A stretch of DNA of 64,000 bases, taken from NCBI GenBank assembly GCA_029237695.1, contig CM055265.1:109666773-109730772 (forward strand), given 5' to 3'. The number at the start of each line of letters is the position of its first letter. Position 1 is the first letter of the stretch. A program made the translations under genes and the position numbers. Shown here one piece after another: positions 23,083 through 35,497 of this stretch. A model generated the notes under the pieces. It did not search any database. It was not told the DNA's origin and saw only the letters and a list, made by a program, of their open reading frames with translations. This stretch comes from Conchocele bisecta (lineage: Eukaryota; Mollusca; Bivalvia; Lucinida; Thyasiridae).

Positions 23083-23612
23083 GGCGGCCATTTTGAATAT
23101 CATCATGTTTCGAACATTCTTTAGTATTTATATACGTTGTGTTTTGTTTGAAACACGAAAACAAATTTTAATTTTAATAACTGCAATTCACAAAAGTATG
23201 GTCCTAACATTGCCTGGTATTGTTAGTGTAAATTTATTGTAACATCGTTTGGCGGCCATTTTGGAAATAAAAACAATATATATTCAGAACATTTATTTTG
23301 TTTATTTATTGATACATATGTAAGTGATAGGTAACCATCAAAATACAGCATATACATAGTAATTACCAGTTGTGAGGCAATTAACGTCGGCTTCTTTTGT
23401 GTGAAAATAGTTTATATCGGCGGCCATTTTGAAATTGGGCTCCATTTAAACCAAGCAAGACTTTATATTTTACTTGCTTGAAAAATGTTTGTAATTCAAT
23501 TGGGCAGCAATTTCTAAATTTTGAAACAAAAAATATCATTTACTTAATAAATTATAAGCATTTATATATAGTTAATAATTGCATATAAATAGGTTTGGCG
23601 GCCATTTTGAAA
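23083..23612 (-). promoter_or_regulatory. Four spaced YY1-like motifs upstream of Academ-like gene
   Basis: The motif GGCGGCCATTTTG occurs at about 23,083, 23,251, 23,419 and 23,597, that is every 168-178 bp, in the 5' region of the minus-strand transposase. The sequences between are not similar, so this is not a plain tandem repeat. The motif resembles YY1 sites (reverse AAAATGGC). Three of the four are intact in copy 2 (34,832-35,355). A role in transcription is inferred. Confidence 0.4.
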
Positions 23613-23752
23613 TTGGCTGCCATTTCTATTAGCTGCCAATCTGAGATGTCCAGCAAGCATTTTTGGGGTAGGTATATCATCATGATTAACTGGTGTAAAT
23701 AACTTGTTGCCACCTTTTCTGGTAGCAGTCACCTTGTCTGGCCCATGGACTA

Positions 23753-25410
23753 TGTATATTATTGGAATCCAACGAATGACACTCCCAAGGTGTATGATCA
23801 TGTAGTTTCCGAACCCGATTTTCCGACGTGACGTAATCTGTGACGTAATCTGTGACGTAATTTTTACCGTAGATTTTCATTAACATCGTCCTAACAAACT
23901 AATGACACAATTATACACTTATTAATCTTTAATTCCTATAAAGAACATGTTGTGCCTACTGCATGGTGAAGGGACCCAGGAAGCGGATTGAAACCGTGGA
24001 ATATCTTGCTCTAGTTTCCTTGGTGTCCGGTTTAGAAAGGTTCCACTGTAGATCCTAAAGATGAAAGATCACCAAAAACTCATTGTATATATATACGCCA
24101 AGTCCGGGTCCCGTGGAAGTTCGGCAGGACTAATTACACATTCATTAGATTATAACAAGTCATGTTTTTTTAGCACGTAGCCTCAGGTATGTAACTCTGG
24201 TCAAAATGCTATGCATACAAGCCATATGATTTTCATTTTGTACCTAAGCTGTGCGATATCTCATGAAAAATATTTACGATACTTTCCGTAAATGACGTCG
24301 AAAGTTGACGAAATGTTCAGAACAAATAACGTCCTATTCCGCATTTGCACTGAAGATCTCATAAATTTTCCACATCATTTACGGAACAAAATATCGCAGT
24401 TTTTGTCCTGTGGAACCCCTAAACCGAACAACCAGAAACATTTTGTTGGGTTTCATGGTAATTGATCTCGGGTGATAATGCCTGTTCATGATAGCACAAA
24501 ACTATGACTCGGAAGAATAAAATGCCTGATTTACAGTGAAACCTCGCTAAACCGGACACCCTGGGAACCTCCCATGGTGTCAGGTTTAGCGAGGTTTCAA
24601 TGTACATATGTTTTATGCAAAATCGTACATCTTCGGATTACTACATACTCACACATGTATTGTTTAATTTTTTCAAGTTTACGTCGCTATATTGTATACA
24701 TGTACATGTATTTGTTTATATGACGAGAAACTTGTATGAGTTTAAGTCAATCAATTATATTCTATTATTTCCCCGCTATAAAAAATATACGATAGCATAT
24801 CCTTCTTTTATTTTCATTTCTATTGAACTCGTTCAACGAGCTACAAAATTACCTGGTTAATGTCAGGTGAGTGATAAAGAAATGTTACCGCATTGTGTAA
24901 ACAAAAAAGCAAAAGAAAAAAAGTCAGTTTGCGGTTGATATAACGAAAACTAATTATTCAGTTAATGGTCTTTTGTATAGTCCATGTCATACATGCAGTT
25001 TGGAATGTTAAATGTTAACAATTACACATAAAGCAGAATATGACAAGTATATTTTTTTTATAAAATATGTATTGCTCTAGAAAACGTTATACATTTTATG
25101 TAATAATTATAATGACATTTCAAAATTGCAATATTCGCAGGCAGGGGATAGATATAACACAGGACACTATTGCGGCTTTTGACATTTATAATACGCGAAA
25201 TAATCCCACCCAAAGATTTTCCAAAGTCAGCACAAGAGGATAACGCGTATCATTTTCATGAAATATCACACATTGTATGGTTATATAAATGCTTGATATT
25301 TCCGGTGCTACATGTCAAATCCCTCAGTATAATTTATCCGGAATGTATCCGGAAACCACCGAATGAAGTTAGCACCGAATGAAGTTACCGAATGAAGTTA
25401 GCACCACCGA
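23753..25410. other. Interior of giant element; two foldback repeats, no gene
   Basis: 24,275-24,395 is a copy of the TTTCCGTAAATGACG foldback family. 24,535-24,602 is a hairpin with arms TGAAACCTCGCTAAACCGG / CAGGTTTAGCGAGGTTTCA. A related sequence occurs at 53,963-53,990 and 54,165-54,200. At 25,360-25,425 a 15-18 bp unit (ACCGAATGAAGTTAGC) is repeated four times just before the minisatellite. Confidence 0.5.
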
Positions 25411-25880
25411 ATGAAGTTAGCACCAAATGACGGGATCACATTACCAAATGACGGGATCACATTACCAAGTGACGGGAGCACATTACCAAATGACGGGAGC
25501 ACATTACCAAGTGACGGGACCAAATTACCAAATGACGGGATCACATTACCAAGTGACGGGACCACATTACCAAATGACGGGAGCACATTACCAAATGACG
25601 GGAGCACATTACCAAGTGACGGGACCACATTACCGGACCACAATACCAAATGACGGGACCACATTACCAAGTGACGTGACCTCATTACCAAGTGACGGGA
25701 CCACATTACCAAATGACGGGACCACATTACCAAGTGACGGGACCGCATTACCAAGTGACGGGACTACATTACCAAGTGACGGGACCACATTACCAAATCA
25801 CGGGACCACATTGCCAAGTGACGGGACCACAATACCAAATGGCGGGACCACATTACCAAATGACGGGACCACAATACCAA
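25411..25880. repeat. 21-bp minisatellite, right inverted arm
   Basis: About 21 units of ACCAAATGACGGGACCACATT, the reverse complement of the 8974-9425 array, followed by the shared 38-bp unique tip in inverted form up to 25,919. Open frames through it on either strand are artefacts of the 21-bp period. Confidence 0.9.
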
Positions 25881-25925
25881 CTGATATGAGCCTACATAAG
25901 ACAGTCATGGCGTTCCATAGAACAA

Positions 25926-26043
25926 CGTGGACGTCATGCAATGGCCTGCGGTTTCCCCCGATCTCAACTCTATCGAGCACATCTGGGATGTGCTCTGTCG
26001 GAACGCTAGGGCAAATCATCATGTCTCCTACAGTGAATTCTGA
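25926..26043 (+). pseudogene. Tc1/mariner transposase, C-terminal part
   Basis: Counting from the duplicated GAACAA, the frame reads NNVDVMQWPAVSPDLNSIEH and IWDVLCRNAR, the block with the last catalytic acid (SPDLN.IEH.W) of Tc1-like transposases. A TGA at 26,041 ends it earlier than the family usually ends. It continues exactly where the piece at 8801-8929 breaks off. Confidence 0.85.
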
Positions 26044-26288
26044 CATTCATGTATTTCTTTACACAGTATGCAAAAATGAGCATCGCTGCAGCACACACAA
26101 ATCTCACCATAATAGTATTATGTATTATGTAAACACGGTGAAGTATCTATCATCTTTGTATCATTATTATTTGTTAAATATACGTGTACTTGTAGATAGA
26201 TAGATGATCTCAGGGAAGATTGGCTAGGTTATAAATAAAGACGTTATTTTCACATTTCACGTTTTTCTTTTGTGCTAAAATCACTAAT

Positions 26289-26567
26289 CATGGGCGGATT
26301 CAGGGGGGTGGGGCGGACCCGGCGTGCCCCCCCCCCCCCCCCCCTCCCCCTAAAATTTGCCGAGTAAAGATTTTTTACAAGTTACAAGGCACGTTTCATG
26401 CCAAGTGCCATGTATTCCATGCATTTTTCGGTCGTTTTCTTATTGTTTCAAAATTTAAACGTTTTCAATCAAAAATCGTGTCTAAACATACTGTGACAGT
26501 GTCAATATTTTTGCTCCAAAATGCGCCAGAACGCAGGAAATGCGATGTAGATTTCCAAAAATTTCCT

Positions 26568-26605
<38 letters not shown>

Positions 26606-26770
26606 GATGCCCCGGACGCCCCTAGCGCTATCCCGAGCTCCGCTCGCTCGACTATTTTGCAATACTTGACTATGTTATCGAACGAGCATAGCTCGTTCGA
26701 AAATATAGTCAAGTATTGCAAAATAGTTACGCCCCCCCCCCTTAAACCCGAAATCCTGGATCCGCGCCTG
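26289..26770. mobile_element. Non-autonomous hAT5-type MITE with poly-C and poly-G tracts
   Basis: The left end CATGGGCGGATTCAGG and right end CCTGGATCCGCGCCTG are inverted. The flanks are a 5-bp duplication CTAAT. Inside are a C tract (26,325-26,343), a G tract of 35 (26,570-26,604) and a palindrome with arms CGACTATTTTGCAATACTTG around CGAACGAGC (26,648-26,729). The CAGG..GGAT ends and 5-bp TSD are typical of hAT5-group elements. Confidence 0.7.
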
Positions 26771-27623
26771 CTAATACCTACAGATGGCAAACGTTAAGAA
26801 AAGTATGTGGATTTAACCCCTAAATGACATGGAAATTAAAGGTACATGCCCACCCAGTAGGCACAAATGTTCTTTGTATCAGAATCATCTGAGACATTTT
26901 CTGGCAAAATAAACATTCATATTCACCATTACCCCACGTATTGATTGGCATTATTATACATTTTATATCAGACGTAAATGTCCACACTGCTATCAGGGGC
27001 GATAACCGCCTTTCCTTAAAATGTTAAACGACGGACATTACTATTTATTCTCTGTATTTATTTTTTGATGTGCAATGATCACACTTTATACTCTGTCGAA
27101 AATATTATTTTTTTCAGGTGACGCATTTAATTAGTATACATAATTAAAAAATATCATGCCTTATTTGTATATGAAAATAGCCTGATACCATCACGAGTCA
27201 CTATCAGTAAACTAAATATTACCAGGCGCGTAGCGTGGCATACTCCCTTACTCACGGGAGTAACATCGGAAAATGGATTCCGAAAAATAAAAAGGCTTAA
27301 AATGCGAAAAATGCAATAAAAATCAGCGACGATCCGTTAGTGGGATTATAAATACCATTGTCCAACAATACTTGAACAATAAAGTTCTATGTCCAGGCAA
27401 TATGAAATAACATTCATATTTCCTATATATACATGCATAGTTATGTACATACAGCTTTACGTCCCTTACGTTCATTCAATAACCGATAACTGCATACCGT
27501 ATAAGATAGACACTACATGCCGATTTGCTTCCCTTACTCCAAATAACACGTTTACAAGTACAGTAATGACGTAACTGTCGTTATCCGAATGAGTAATGTT
27601 TACAAAGCGCGGTTTTTGAAAGT

Positions 27624-27778
27624 ATGGCGTCGAACTCGGCACAAGGACAAAATGAACCACCATACATCGACGTATTTGATAGCGATTTCATGGCGAAAGC
27701 ACCATTGAACGAACAGGAGAAAAAGAGCCTGATGACGACGAAATGGCAACACCCACATTTATACAAATTTCCAAGCAG
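27624..27778 (+). pseudogene. hAT transposase exon 1
   Basis: ATG 27,624 starts 51 codons plus two bases: MASNSAQGQNEPPYIDV .. KKSLMTTKW .. LYKFPS, then the donor AG|GTTAGT. Joining to 35,865 gives SRFHAGRYRTLQSYWFV in frame, which fits the start of the zinc-finger (TTF-type) region of hAT transposases. It lies 400 bp inside the left TIR. The exon itself is intact; the gene as a whole is broken further on. Confidence 0.7.
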
Positions 27779-28022
27779 GTTAGTGTAAATTAAATTTGTA
27801 AACAGTTCCATGTAGTCTATCGTGATATTCAAGGTGAAATGGTTGGCAGTCAGGGGCGGCATGTTAGGGAAATGGGGTGGGGCGGGGGTGGGGGTGGGAG
27901 GGGAGGTGATCATAAGCGATCATTAATAGAGGTGTAAGTTGAGGGTAAGAAATAATTAAGGGGCAACCAAGCGACCCCCACTCTTCCCTCGATCCGACCC
28001 CTCGAAGGTGACATTGACTACA

Positions 28023-31000
28023 TAGTCGATAGGCCAGGCACCTGATTTGGGGGTGATTGCTACCACAAAAGGTGGCAAAACGGCACTGTACTTTTTGTAT
28101 TGCCCAAAGTCTCTAGTTTCAGAATCACTTTGCTGGACATCTGTAGCTGGCAGCTTATTGGTAGTAAATAGGTCAAATGAGGTCAAAGGTCAAAATGTAT
28201 AACACTTTTACCAAAGTACACATTTCCCGTCATATCTCTATAACCAGAGTGAATATGATGTTGAAACTTGGTACATGTACTTATTAGATATTGATGATAC
28301 ACATAGACAAATTATGTCCACTTGACCTTTTCGAAAGGTCATGAAAACTAAGGTCAAAGGTCAAAATTTGTATTTTTTTCCTAATATGGGGTTATAAGCT
28401 ACACCATTACCGTCTAGTTATAATCAGTATGACGAAAAGAGAGGCTGCACATGATTGACAACACATATTTCACCACTATCAATACAAATATGATACCAGT
28501 ATACATTCAACATGGAGGTCAAAGGTCAAACCAATGAACACGTAGCACGGGTGATTTTTTCGATTTTTTTTTATTTACATGAACTGCAACAGTTAATATA
28601 CTGTCTCCATAGTACATATTTATGTTTATCAGTGTATTTGAATTCTACTGAAATGAGCAATTGTTATTCCAAATAGAATTTTGCCATGACGAAAAATGGT
28701 CCACACTGAACGATGAGCATAGAACGAACAAAATCTCCAGCCGAATTAAATACCATCACTTGAATTATATGAAGTGGATTGAACTTTTAAAAGTCTATAA
28801 GATATGCTACACATATTGATTGATTGAATATTGGTGTTTAACGGACTATCAACAAACATAGTCATGTAAGGCCAGGCCAACGGAATGGACTATCCCGCAT
28901 TCAACCTGTCCATAACGAGGAAAGTTTCCAAAAATCAGAGAGCCGGAGAAAGGTGACGTATGAAATTACACTCGCCGTAAATGACCTTCATGTGAAACAA
29001 TAAGAATGCTGACATACATTAAATTCGCCCAAACACAATGCTAAGCCTGCGATAGATGTGCCCTTATTGGGCCCCGTGTCACGTCAATGAAATTCAAACG
29101 AAAACATCAAGCTCGAAAACCAAACGTTACATTGGAATATAATCCATATCCACTTGAACAGTTTGCTGTAGTTAGGATATAATAAGCAAATTGATATATT
29201 TTGTGAAATTCGTTCGTATGCTGGCAGAATCATGGTGTGCAGATACTCGAATTGTGGATATGGAAAATGTGTGTAGCTAGATTTTTTCGTTTGTTTTCCA
29301 TTCATGTTACATAGGCCTCCAATAAGGGCAGAGTTACCAGAAAACAAGTGCCAAATGAGTTCATTGTCTTGTATGAACGGTCATTATTTTGAACAAGAGA
29401 GTCGTCCATGATAATTGCTGTATACAAATACCAGAACAAATATTGCAGCTGAAACTGAATTTGTCTATCATTATTGTAGTAAGCTCATTTCGAGCATGTG
29501 GTCGTCAAATTCTTCACAACTGGTCTAGTTTTGTTTTGTTATATTACAACGCGCATACAACGAGTATGGTATATTCTGTCGTAATGGGACGTTTGTGTCG
29601 TGTACTGCGATAATACTGACACACACAGTCTCTGAAACAAATGCACAGGTGCAAGGAATAATTGCAATATTTCTTACTGGTTTTCGTATTCGGCAATGAC
29701 CAATAATTTATGACCTTTACTCAGTTAATATATTGTTAGTCGGCCCTATCATCATCACTTTCGTCATCGTCGAAGATTGACGCCTCTCCTTCTGTGTCAA
29801 TCATATTGGTACAGTCTTTCAGTCGGCATACATCCGTACATTTGAGTCCATTAGATAGACACTGGCAGCTAGGACGTTGGCACACACGGGTACATTTGCA
29901 TGCAACAAATTCCAATATTGCCTGTGGTGCTGGAGCGCCGGTCATCCATTGTATTGCCAGCACACTGTCTTCAATCTTCCATCCATGGTTGTCATTAGGT
30001 CTTGGAACATCCGTCTCTGCGACCAAGCTGCGTCTCCAGATGGCACATTGATAGTTTGCTCTTAATGTGTGCTGGTACAGACAGTCTTCACATGGTGGAA
30101 AGTTGTCCCGATTCAACTGACCCATTTTTTGCACGCCACAACTGGAACCGTAGTTCATTTACCTGGCGGATTGGAGTGCGAGCAGCGTACAACTTGCAGG
30201 TGAACTCTTGGATCACAGCAAATGTGTCATCTGTCAAGCACCATTCCCGTCCTAGTGTTGCCAATGCATGTTGGAACGAGGGAGTTATTCTGCAGGAGTT
30301 TCATGCCCTTTAATTTACCTTGTCCAGAAAAAGCACTGGTTGTGTCGCAGCCGGTGATAGCATATAGACCCAGTAGTGAATCGCATATGTCATCTCCTGT
30401 TGCCGTAGCTATCTTATTGATGCTGATGAGTCTAGTTCGGTTCCGGGTGCCACATCGCATGTACAGTTTGCTGTTCAATTTACTGGCAAATGCTATGCAC
30501 AGTATCATGACATCTGTGTCCTCTGCTACTACCGTCACAGACTCAAATCCAGCATCAGATGCGTGTTTAGCGTGAAGAAGTACACGTGTGTCGGCTTCCT
30601 CTTGAGTTGTTTGAAGTTCTTCAACAACTTCAACAGCCGTCCTAGATATCCGGTGACATTTCCGGCGTTTGTAACATACATCACTTTCACGCCGAGATTT
30701 TCCTGCATATTTTGCCAATCGGATGAGAAGAATTCAGTCAGCTTTTCCTTGCTTGATGTACACGCTAATAGGCGCCTCCAGTTCTTAATTCTGTGTGTTG
30801 CCAGTATTGTTGAGAATAAGACCCCTCCGCTTGCACCTCTCTTTTTTCGCTCTGCTGCTTGATAGATGATTCACTGTATACATCAAACACAACATCAATC
30901 CGTTCACTAGTAAATCCACTCTGCAATACATTGGTGAATAGTTGTTTTGATAACTCTGCAAATGTACTGCCATCGCCATGGAGTTTATGAACGAGAGACA

Positions 31001-34000
31001 TACCATCAATGACTGTGGCGGATGGTAAGGAGGCATGTTCCTCCGAAGATACTTGTTTTTCAAGGTGTCTTGCCAACGCCGCTTTGTTTGTTTTTCTTGG
31101 TGATCCATCATAATTCGCTAGTGACCACGGCATGGGTCCGAGAGGATGCTTCAGTACTTGTTTCATGTCAGTTGTCTACTATTGGCGATCAATATCATTC
31201 TTCCAAATAGATCATGATCTGCTTTGAGTATTGTTTCTTTATCACTGGATCTAGTGCTGACTTTCTTTTGCATATTTCTGAATGATTTCAGGTTCTGTCT
31301 GGGAAGTCTGTCATAGAACGATGTTCCTTTACTAAGTCTAGACTCGACAAATGCCTGATATGCCTTTTCCCCTGTTCATGTGCTTTTAGAAGGTCAGTCG
31401 TAACATCCTCAGGGGCAGCAATACCAGATGATATGCTTAGAAGATCTGCATTTTCGGTTTGAAATGGGTTAATCCAGTTGCTTTCAAGCAATTCAACCAC
31501 CGACTGAACTTCAGCTTTATTTCTCCGAATACGTGATGACCCTAGATCAACGTGGCTCAGTCCATGCTCATCTATGTCAATAATGCTACGCAGCTGTTTC
31601 AGACTCTGGCAACGATATTCAGCTGTCAGATAGTACTTGGATACTGCGCTTGATTTCAGACTGAAGCCCTTGGTTCCCCCAGCTGTCTGTGTGTCTTTGT
31701 TAACGTGTTTCTTCCACAGTTTGATCCACTGGAATCCGTCCAAATGTATTACAAGTGCTTCTTTGGACGGAGAATCCACCATCATGTAGTTGTTGGTGTG
31801 TACGCGGATGTGTCCTCTGGTAACCTTGTCATCTGGGCGTGATAGACAGACAGATAGCGCGCGTAGTTCTGCTTGTCGTACGCAAAACACCAAGGTATCA
31901 ATGATCTTATCGCATACAAGTGTAGACAACCAATTCCCCTCTCTGGACGCTCTTAGAAGTGCCAACATTATTTCAACAATGTCTACGTATGACATCCAGA
32001 ATCGTGCAAGGGAGCCAGATGTGTGACTTCGTAGTAGTTCATGGTACTCATCTAGCAAACACAGGACTTGTTCACATGACTTGCTTGCCAACAGTACAGA
32101 AAGCGTTTCGTGCTCTATCTGATTGCTTACGTCATCGGCTAACACGATCAGTTCTCTGAGCTTCGGTAGTTGAGCAGCATGGGTATCTTCCATCCATGAA
32201 TAGAACCCCTTCCAAGTAAGCCGAAGCAGGCCTTCATAACACAATCTTGTGTACTCTCACACCACGGTTGTACTGGCGACCTGCCAGAAACACTATCGAT
32301 TGTCCCTTCTGCTATAACATTTGCCTCTACAGCAATGTCACGCAGACCTGCATCGCCGAATCGTTTACCGATGATAGAAAGTAAATTACATATTGTGTGA
32401 AATGCTCCCATCCTCAGCACTATATTGTGAAATTCATCTTGGTTATTCCACACAATCTCTGCCGCTTTTGCATACAATGCCTGATCAAAAACGCAGACGA
32501 CTTCTGGTAATTCGAGAACCGTCATAATGTTCTTTGTTTGTTCTAGTATCTGGTGAACAGTTGCCATCTGTGTTGCTGGAGCATTTATTGTAGGTAGATA
32601 ACCTACTGTATCTTGTGTGACTTGTTTGTGGCTATTGGACAGAATATTAAATCCAGTCCATGAGCTGACTTTCTGATTACAGGTGTCACTTTGGCGCAAT
32701 AAAGTCCATACAATGTTTTTTCTGCTTAGCCTGCTTTGCTTCAGCTATCTCAGAACTGGTGGGTGGGATCGGCATGATGGCTGGTGGACTTTTTCTATCT
32801 CGCGAGTCATAGTACGGTACTACGACTGGCGCAGTGGGCACTGATCTTCTCTTGTCCTTCTGCATGACCGTTCGGCTCGGAGGCATCTGTACTGTTGATA
32901 CCTGGGATTGTACGATTATCCCATTCACCCGATGTGATGTACCTGCACCGCTCAGTGTTTCTTCCCGTCGATCTATGTTATCGTACGCCAATACACTGGG
33001 AACACCAGGTTGCATGCTAGAGGGGACACTAACGTTATCTTCTTCTTGTGACTGTAATTTCTGAATACACAGAGCCGTGTCAATTTCCTCCAATTTTGAA
33101 TACGAGATTCCATGACCTAAGCGATTGAGAATTTTTATGAGTTCAACAATTTCCCTTCCCGTTAATGTCTTCACAGACCAAGGTAATAGGATATGCTTTG
33201 ACGTTTTAACTTGTCCCATTGTTACAGCGTAGATCAAGTCCTGTGCAAACGACCAAACTAAACTCTTTCTTTATACGACCTGTCTGGTTACAGCTGTTTA
33301 ATTCACCCGTCAGGAGGATGTCATGAACTCTTTTCAGCTTCGGCGGCGTTACCACGTATGATTCGTCTAACTCACTAGGACATGGAGGCCATGGTTGATC
33401 ATTGGTTGATTCTTTGATTTCGTTTCGCATGTGCAAAGCTGCATTGGAAATCATGGTTTTCACTTCCGTGTCATTTCCAGGTATCATATCCATATCATTC
33501 TTTAGGGTCATGTAGTCATTTGCCAATTGTTCTTTTGACAAGTTGTCTGGCATTATTAACAGTCTACCCTGTTTATTGGAAAATATTTAGGACACACGAA
33601 CCAAACTCTAACTAACCAGTTTACGGCGTATATGATTTTTTGTGTGCCGTCTAATTTCAGTTACACCTTCTTCTTGCATAAATGCGGTCAGTTTTTATAG
33701 TAAGATCTGTCATCTTCGCCACATGTGGGTGTCCTATGAGATGCCGACCGAACATAATCAAACAATTTAGCATATGCTGTTGTCTCTGACATTGTGTATT
33801 CTGATATAGTGTCGTTTATAAATAATGCATCCTGCTCTGCCTTAATCCTTGTGTATAGTCTGTAACATGGTCTATGATAATAGGCTTCGGCAGCAACTAT
33901 ATCGCGTGATGTTAATGCTAGAATTCGCCTATCTGTTTCTTTTTCCTCGTCTGAACGATCTGTGGTTACCAGTCGCAATGCCATATCCCGAACTGTAGCA

Positions 34001-35497
34001 TCAGCGCGCAACTCTGAACACTTCACCAACTTTTCCCGTGTATTGGATCCTTTCACGTACTTGCTGGTTTTGTCGCAAAATATACACTTGGCAGGATACA
34101 CATTTTGCCTTACTATTGTCTGTCTGTCGATGTGTCCTTTTACGGTCGACAGTCGACGTAGACGGTGTATTCGGGTGATCATTTTTGGCGGCTATAATTT
34201 TGTCCAACGACTTTCTGTGAGTAAACTCATTCCGACATTTCGTTTCATAAAGTACGCTAGGAATCTCTGCCGATGTTGATTCATGTTCAAGTATGGGGAT
34301 AAAATCTCTTACTTTTGCGGCTTCCAAAAGAGTTTCCATGATGATATGGTCTTTGATTTTGTCAAATCTCTTACAGACACATCTCTATTGCATATGATAC
34401 ACACCCCACTATCAACTTGCTGTATTTTTGATTGTTTCGGAAACGTTGATTCAAAGTCACTGTCTTCTTCAGATGCCATTGTTGATTAGTTTTTACATTG
34501 TACACGAATTAGTATTGTATATGTTTTAGTTTAAACTGTACACACTGCTGTAGTATGATGGTGTTAGTCTAACAGTAGTGTATCTCTATCAACAACCATA
34601 TTCACGATGGTAGGTAATGTCGAAGAGTCTACGTTTATGGAAATACATTTCGTGTCCACATTTTCAATAGTTTTTGACAATATTGTAATGTTTCTGTATC
34701 TTCTCGCTGTGCTTCGCTTCAGTAGACATAAGTGACCATCGCAGCCTGAAAATAGAATATATACTGTTACATATATAACAAATGACGTAATGTTGTATAG
34801 TAGAAAAGTAGGTCTAAGTAATGAGCTCAATGTGGCGGCCATTTTGAATATCATCATGTTTCGAACATTCTTTAGTATTTATATACGTTGTTTTGTTTTG
34901 TTTGAAACACGAAAAAAAACAAATTTTAATAACTGCAATTCACAAAAGTATGGTCCTAACATTGCCTGGTATTGTTAGTGTAAATTTATTGTAACATCGT
35001 TTGGTTTCGGCCATTTTGAAATAAAACAATATATTTCAGAACATTTATTTTGTTTATTTATTGATACATATGTAAGTGATAGGTAACCATCAAAATACAG
35101 CATATAAATAGTAATTACCATTGTGAGGCAATTAACGTCGCTTCTTTTGTGTGAAAATAGTTTATATCGGCGGCCATTTTGAAATTGGGCTCCATTTAAC
35201 CAAGACTTTATATTTTACTTGCTTGAAAAATGTTTGTAATTCAATTGGGCAGCAATTTCTAAATTTTGAAACAAAAAATATCATTTACTTAATAAATTAT
35301 AAGCATTTATATATAGTTAATAATTGCATATAAATAGGTTTGGCGGCCATTTTGAAATTGGCTGCCATTTCTATTAGCTGCCAATCTGAGATGTCCAGCA
35401 AGCATTTTTGGGGTAGGTATATCATCATGATTAACTGGTGTAAATAACTTGTTGCCACCTTTTCTGGTAGCAGTCACCTTGTCCGGCCCATGGACTA
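28023..35497 (-). mobile_element. Academ-like DNA transposon, copy 2, in hAT intron 1
   Basis: The right terminus is set by loss of similarity with copy 1 at 35,497. The left end is proposed at 28,023 because TAGTCGATAGGCCAG and, further in, TGATTGCTACCACAAAAGG match the inverted right end (TAGTCCATGGGCCAG, TGACTGCTACCAGAAAAGG). A clean target duplication was not found: only CA is shared. It contains the minus-strand transposase, a diverged SINE fragment (28,815-28,960), a GGTCAAAGGTCAAA-rich stretch (28,170-28,540), and the same upstream region as copy 1. Confidence 0.6.
29736..34479 (-). pseudogene. Academ-like transposase with XPG/FEN-type nuclease, copy 2
   Basis: Same layout as the copy at 18,005-22,729: start at 34,477-34,479, second zinc finger at 34,095-33,850, nuclease motifs EEADTRVLLH (about 30,605), AEDTDVMIL (about 30,525) and ITGCDTTSAFSG (about 30,355), Cys-rich tail (FVACKCTRVCQRPSCQC.., 29,910-29,815), stop at 29,736. 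The tail is open here where copy 1 is shifted, whereas other segments are shifted here and open in copy 1 (near 32,250, 32,690, 33,230 and 34,170). The two copies thus complement each other, and either could derive from an intact gene of about 1,580 codons. It is antisense to the hAT transposase and wholly intronic. Confidence 0.6.

Larger units (their letters stand above)
17513..23752 (-). mobile_element. Academ-like DNA transposon, copy 1 (end lost in gap)
   Basis: It is nearly identical to 29,243-35,497 over about 6.24 kb. Similarity stops at ..GGCCCATGGACTA at 23,752 (35,497 in copy 2), where the flanks become unrelated, so this marks the element terminus. The other terminus falls in the N gap. 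The tip (TAGTCCATGGGCCAG on the minus strand) is matched by TAGTCGATAGGCCAG at 28,023 in copy 2. The element carries one large minus-strand gene plus about 1 kb of upstream DNA. Confidence 0.65.
8936..25919. mobile_element. Giant element of about 17 kb with minisatellite inverted ends
   Basis: The left end TATGGAACGCCATG continues through CTGTCTTATGTAGGCTCA and ATCAGTTGGTA into a 21-bp minisatellite. The right end at 25,919 is the inverted counterpart: the same 38-bp unique tip followed by the same minisatellite, inverted. The flanks are an exact 6-bp duplication GAACAA (8930-8935 and 25,920-25,925), and the Tc1 transposase frame is complete if everything between is removed. This is the behaviour of one transposed unit of about 16,984 bp. 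Its interior holds other elements and the 500-N gap. I see no gene that is clearly its own, so it may be a non-autonomous foldback-type element or have lost its genes. The 6-bp duplication fits Maverick/Polinton size and TSD but no Polinton gene is seen. Confidence 0.6.

Noticed and set aside
17513..23752. Treating copy 1 purely as an assembly duplicate of copy 2
   Set aside because: The right flanks diverge exactly at the element terminus, which favours two insertions; only the indel noise and the gap point to assembly trouble.
8936..25919. Calling the 17-kb unit a Polinton/Maverick
   Set aside because: Length and 6-bp TSD fit, but there is no protein-primed polymerase, integrase, ATPase or capsid-like gene in the visible interior, and the tip is TATGG, not the usual AG start.
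27956..28186. 76-codon minus-strand frame near the left end of the hAT intron
   Set aside because: Part overlaps the proposed inverted end of the Academ-like element and no family is recognised.
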